A stretch of 36,336 nucleotides of DNA from Cryobacterium sp. MLB-32 (GTDB lineage: Bacteria > Actinomycetota > Actinomycetes > Actinomycetales > Microbacteriaceae), in the NCBI RefSeq assembly GCF_000738085.1, contig NZ_JPRS01000017.1, forward strand, positions 1-36,336, given 5' to 3'. The notes below the pieces were generated by a model. That model saw only the letters and a program-made list of their open reading frames with translations, was not told where the DNA came from and made no database searches. Below, one piece after another: positions 32,869 through 36,336 of this stretch. A program made the translations under genes and the position numbers. Position 1 is the stretch's first letter; each line of letters begins with the position of its first letter.

Positions 32869-35543
32869 GTGGACGCCCCCAGAACTCTCGAACAACTCAT
32901 CGTGGCGGCCGGTCACAAACCCTCAGCCGAAATCGCCCGTTTCGAACGGTTTGCGGCGGCCGCACAACGGCAACGGATGGCGGCGGGGTCGAGTGATCGC
33001 CTTGAGATCACTCGCTCGACGGCTTTATGGGCGCTCGCGACGCTCGACCCGCGCATCGCCCACGAACTCGCCGCCGCCGGATTCCGCCACGACGAATTCA
33101 CCGGGATACTCGGGCTGGAGACTCCACCGGCACTAGCCAGGCAGACGGCCGCCCTCGATGAGCTGTTCGGCGACGCATGGCAGCCCACCTCGCGGCGGGC
33201 GCGCCTGCCGTCGTGGGCCTGGCCGATATCGCGCTGGCCATTCTTCGGTCGGTGGAGAAGACGCCGCGCGGCCAACTTCCCGGTCGCCTGCGCAAGCTGG
33301 GGTTGGGGCTCGCAACCGCCATTTCGGCACTTGAAGACCTCAGCGCCGACGGCGGGAACACCGCGGCCGAGCCTGAGTCCGAGTTCGCGTCCGAGTTCGC
33401 GTCCGAGTTCGCCTCGGAGCCGTCGCCGGCATCTTCCGACGAGGCGCCACCCAGCGAGTCGAGCGGGGCGTCGAACACGCGAGCGTCCTCGCGCAAGCGG
33501 CCATCCGCATCGAAGAAGGCTTCCCCGAGCACCCGGTCGACTGGCACCCGATCCGCCGGTACCGAGGCACCCCACGACCCGGACGCAACGCCCGATGCAG
33601 GGACCTCCGAAACCGAGGGCCCCAGGCGCCGCGCCTCTTTCTCGCCCGACGTGAAACGCGCTCGCGATGCACTGGGCCCCACGAAAACCGTGACCGCAGC
33701 CGTGCTCGCTGCGGAGGTGCTCCGCCACTACTCGGGGATGCTCGGCGCACTGTTCGGGCAGGTGCGGCTCAGGATGAAGGCCGGGCCCACGGAATCCGTG
33801 GAGAGCTGGCTCGAGCGGGTGGCCGCGCTGTACGGCGACCTCGACGTCGATGAAGAGGTCGGCGAAGAGGTCGGCGAAGAGGTCGGCGTCGAGATGATCG
33901 TGCTCGGCCTCGCGGAACTCGACGAAGCCCTTGAAGACGACCTGATGTCGGGCGGATTCCTGATGGACCTGCGCACGCGTGCCGCCGCTTTACCCCGCAA
34001 CACAAAGGCCGACCGCACGAAGTGGACATCCGACACCCCCGCGTCAGATGACCTGCTGGGCCGCCGGTTTCTGGCAAAGGCCCTCGCCACCCGGCTGCGG
34101 AATATGGCCAAGGAAGACACCAACTCGTTCCTCGTGCACATCGACGGGGCCTGGGGCTCGGGCAAGAGCTCGCTTTTTCAGTTTCTCGCCACCGAGCTGC
34201 AGAGTGATTTTCTGATTGTGAAGGTGAATGCCTGGCGCGAGCAGCAGGTGGGAGTGCAGTGGTGGACGCTCCATAACGCCCTGCGGCAGGCGATCGAAGC
34301 GGATGCCGCGCACGGCATGCTCGCTCGGGCACGGAGTCGCCTGGACGTCATCCAAACCCGACCCGTGGCGTTCGTCACTGCTGTGGCCGCGCTCGTCGCC
34401 GTGTTGGTATTCCTGTTGGTCTTCAATTTCGACGTCGCGGCAGGTGGGGAAATCGCCAACTCCATCGGCAAGATCATTGGCCTCGTCACCCTGGGCTGGG
34501 CAGGTGTGGCTGCCGCCTATGGCTTCATCGTGCCGGAATCGCGTCGTTCGGCCGAGGCCTTCGTGGCGAAGAGCGCGAACCCGATGGGGGAGGTACAGCA
34601 GCTGTTCACGCGTACTCTGCTGCGCACCACGAAGTCGGTCGTGTTTCTCATCGACGACCTCGACCGTTGCGAGGAGCAATACATCATCGATTTCCTGGAG
34701 GTCGTGCAGACCCTCGTGCGCGAGCCTCCGGAGCACCCGCGCGGTCGCGCATCCACGACCACGACGAAGAAGCGCCCTCCCGGCCCCTACGCGTTTGTGG
34801 CGGCCGACGGACAATGGATCCGCTCGAGCTACGAGAGCCACTTCGGCACGGTGAAGATCACCGATGTGCCCGGCCGACCACTCGGCTACCTCTTTCTCGA
34901 GAAGATCTTCCAGCTGCAGGTGCGCCTTCCGTCGATCACCGAGGAGTCCAAGCGCGCGTTCTTCGACTCGCTGCTGTCCGGCCGCGGGGCGCCGCAGACA
35001 TCCGCTCAGCAGCAGAGCTTGGAGAAGGAGATCACGGAGGAAGTCAACAACGCCACGACGGCGCCCGAGATCTCGCGGGCCGCGGAAAAGGCGAGCACCC
35101 TGACCGATTCCGACACCCGCATGAAGGTGCGCGGCGCCGCGGCGGTGAAGTTCTCCGACACCGCGCTGCAAACCGGCGCCCGGCACGAACTCGGGCGGTA
35201 CTGGAAGCTGCTCGAACCCAACCCGAGAAGCATCAAGCTGTTCGTGCACACCTACGGCACCCTGCAGTCGCTGCGCACTCTCGAGGGCATCCCGTTGCAG
35301 ACGACGCCGCTCGCGCTCTGGACCATCGTGGAGATTCGTTGGCCGATGCTCGCCGACCATCTGCGTGCCCACCCCGACGACATCGATCCGAACCATCGAG
35401 GAACCCCGGAGCCGATCGCGGCGTTGCTCGCCTCGCCCGAGGTCAGTTCCGTGGTCGCCAGCAGCGACTGGGGGCCGCTCACCCCGGCGCAGGTGCGCGA
35501 ATGCACGGGTATTCGAGTGGGAGCGAGCTCCGACAGCGACTGA
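32869..35543 (+). pseudogene. KAP-family P-loop NTPase, probable one-base frameshift
   Basis: A large NTPase of the KAP type, which are often membrane-linked. An N-terminal frame (GTG 32869, MDAPRTLEQLIVAAG) is coherent to about 33184 (LDELFGDAWQP) and then turns into Arg/Pro/Ser-rich filler. A second frame (33177 on) continues with HLAAGAPAVVGLADIALAILRSVEKTPRGQ and runs to 35543; adding one C to the CCC at about 33184 joins them (about 892 residues). The C-terminal part has Walker A GAWGSGKSS (34146-34172), two membrane helices (about 34368-34530) between A and B, and Walker B VVFLIDDLDRC (about 34638). Low-complexity repeats EFAS and EEVG lie near 33376-33420 and 33850-33890. Its partner and function are unknown; some KAP proteins act in phage exclusion. 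A separate gene starting at 33177 is possible. Confidence 0.75.
33376..33417 (+). repeat. In-frame repeat of GAGTTCGCGTCC (EFAS)
   Basis: Three 12-bp copies encode EFAS-EFAS-EFAS in an acidic, low-complexity linker of the KAP NTPase. A second in-frame array EEVGEEVGEEVG (GAAGAGGTCGGC, about 33855-33890) lies downstream. Both keep the frame and could vary in copy number. Confidence 0.7.
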
Positions 35544-35569
35544 TGCCGGGCGGCGGGCAGAATAGGGGA

Positions 35570-36058
35570 ATGAGCGACGCCGGCGATTTCGTGGACCTCA
35601 CGCTGCAGAACGAGGGCAGCTGGGAACGAGCGGATGAGGCCCGGGAGCGGCTCGGCGGTTCCCTCACGTTCTACGGGGCGTCCGTCGGAGCCGTGCGGGG
35701 CACCGTGCGCGACGTGGCCCGGCGCTACCCGGGAATGACGCACGACGAGGTGACCGCGCTCAGCTCCGAGCTGTGGCGCGGGCCGGTGTTCGAGCGCCGC
35801 CTCGCCGCCATCGTGCTGTTGCAGTCGAACCGGGCCCTGCTCGACAACACCGACCTCACGCGCATCGAGGGCTTTCTGCGCGGCGCCGGCCTGGTCGCCC
35901 TGGTCGATCCGCTCGCGCTCGACGTGGTGCTCCCGGTCGTGCGGGGGTTGACCGGCCAGGGTCGCGCCCGCGCCGATGCTGCTCTCGACCGTTGGGCCCA
36001 CGACGGCGACCCGTCGCTGCGACGCGCGGCGCAGCTCGCGAGCGGCGAGCGCGACTGA
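35570..36058 (+). CDS. AlkD-like HEAT-repeat protein (DNA alkylation repair family), short
   Basis: A 162-residue helical-repeat protein. RGTVRDVARRYPGMTHDEVTALSSELWRGPVFERRLAAIVLLQ resembles the HEAT repeats of AlkD-type DNA alkylation repair glycosylases, whose full-length members are about 220-240 residues; this one is shorter and may lack the end of the fold. I start at ATG 35570 (MSDAGDF), 26 bases after the KAP stop; the frame stays open far upstream inside the KAP gene but in the wrong frame. Its TGA stop lies inside an 8-bp tandem repeat. Assignment is by repeat pattern only. Confidence 0.75.
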   Translation: MSDAGDFVDLTLQNEGSWERADEARERLGGSLTFYGASVGAVRGTVRDVARRYPGMTHDEVTALSSELWRGPVFERRLAAIVLLQSNRALLDNTDLTRIEGFLRGAGLVALVDPLALDVVLPVVRGLTGQGRARADAALDRWAHDGDPSLRRAAQLASGERD

Positions 36059-36116
36059 ACAGCTGAACGCCTGAACAACTGAACAACTGAACACCTGAAC
36101 GACTGAACACCTGAGC
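36053..36116. repeat. 8-bp tandem repeat NNCTGAAC, eight units
   Basis: Eight consecutive units (GA, AG, GC, AA, AA, AC, GA, AC followed by CTGAAC, the last CTGAGC) run from 36053 to 36116. The TGA of the first unit is the stop codon of the AlkD-like gene. Since 8 is not a multiple of three, TGA occurs in all three frames (36056, 36064, 36072). The array lies 56 bases before the alr start and is the longest microsatellite in the window. Confidence 0.93.
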
Positions 36117-36158
36117 AACAGCACCAGTCGGCACCTGTGCCTGCGGTCGACCGAGGGC

Positions 36159-36172
36159 TAGGCTGCATCGTG
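36159..36172 (+). promoter_or_regulatory. Leaderless -10 element TAGGCT before alr
   Basis: TAGGCT at 36159-36164 is followed by seven bases and the GTG at 36172. No ribosome site is seen. Confidence 0.55.
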
Positions 36173-36336
36173 TGAAATCTGCCGCCTCTGCCACCGCCAC
36201 CGAACGCCTTCCCGAGCGAGCGGCGGTGATCGACCTCGACGCGATCCGGCACAACGTGCGCCACCTCGCGGCGCTCGCCGCCCCCGCCGCGCTGATGGCC
36301 GTGGTGAAAGCGGATGCCTACGGCCACGGCGCCGTG
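36172..36336 (+). CDS. alr: Alanine racemase, 5' part, cut by window end
   Basis: The frame opens with GTG 36172 ([17 protein letters not shown]) and stays open to the last base, giving 55 residues. [15 protein letters not shown] and [15 protein letters not shown] are the conserved start of alanine racemase; K46 is the pyridoxal-phosphate lysine. The enzyme makes D-alanine for peptidoglycan. The rest lies outside the window. Confidence 0.93.
   Translation, partial: MKSAASATATERLPERAAVIDLDAIRHNVRHLAALAAPAALMAVVKADAYGHGAV

Overview
The window is high-GC DNA that reads as a chromosome segment of an actinobacterium, most likely a member of the Microbacteriaceae (inference). The reasons are DUF222/13E12-type HNH genes in more than one copy, many ATGA start/stop overlaps, TANNNT -10 boxes six or seven bases before start codons (leaderless mRNAs), and dispersed intergenic repeats built on GGTCGAG/CTCGACC. 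There are no rRNA or tRNA genes, insertion sequences, prophage genes or CRISPR arrays that I can support.

Region 1 (1-18592) is the most interesting. Two near-identical DUF222-HNH genes in direct orientation, exactly 17,845 bp apart, bracket a catabolic island. A minus-strand operon (6968 to 818) encodes an FAD amine/imino-acid oxidase, a DUF1338/HglS-type 2-oxoadipate dioxygenase/decarboxylase, an ALDH7-type aminoadipate-semialdehyde dehydrogenase, a Glu/Leu/Phe/Val-type amino acid dehydrogenase and a short SDR. Two FCD-GntR regulators (8576 to 7156) follow. A divergent plus-strand operon (8789 to 16966) encodes a polar amino acid ABC importer, an ornithine-cyclodeaminase/mu-crystallin reductase, a DadA-like FAD oxidoreductase and a YdiJ-like D-2-hydroxyglutarate dehydrogenase that carries a frameshift. 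Together they can be read as a complete route: lysine (probably D-lysine) or pipecolate, then piperideine-6-carboxylate/aminoadipate semialdehyde, 2-aminoadipate, 2-oxoadipate, D-2-hydroxyglutarate and 2-oxoglutarate, with uptake and control included. The enzyme families are seen in the sequence; the substrate is inferred.

Region 2 (18593-24668) is a beta-glucoside/cellobiose-type operon: a lipoprotein binding protein, two permeases, a GH1 beta-glucosidase and a LacI/CebR-like repressor. It is driven by a promoter with one palindromic operator over the -35 box and a second downstream.

Region 3 (24669-36336) is a series of smaller units: an Fno-like NADP reductase with an LLM flavin oxidoreductase, a repeat-rich 400-bp gap, a YjiH-family membrane protein divergent from an IclR regulator, a small membrane protein, a TPR-GGDEF diguanylate cyclase, a PIG3-type quinone oxidoreductase, a large KAP P-loop NTPase that also looks frameshifted, an AlkD-like HEAT protein, and the 5' end of alanine racemase (alr), cut by the window edge.

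Two cross-cutting patterns stand out. Three unrelated genes end inside short tandem repeats whose units carry TGA in all three frames. Both frameshifts in the window can be repaired by adding one C to a C-run, so sequencing error has to be excluded before either gene is called broken.
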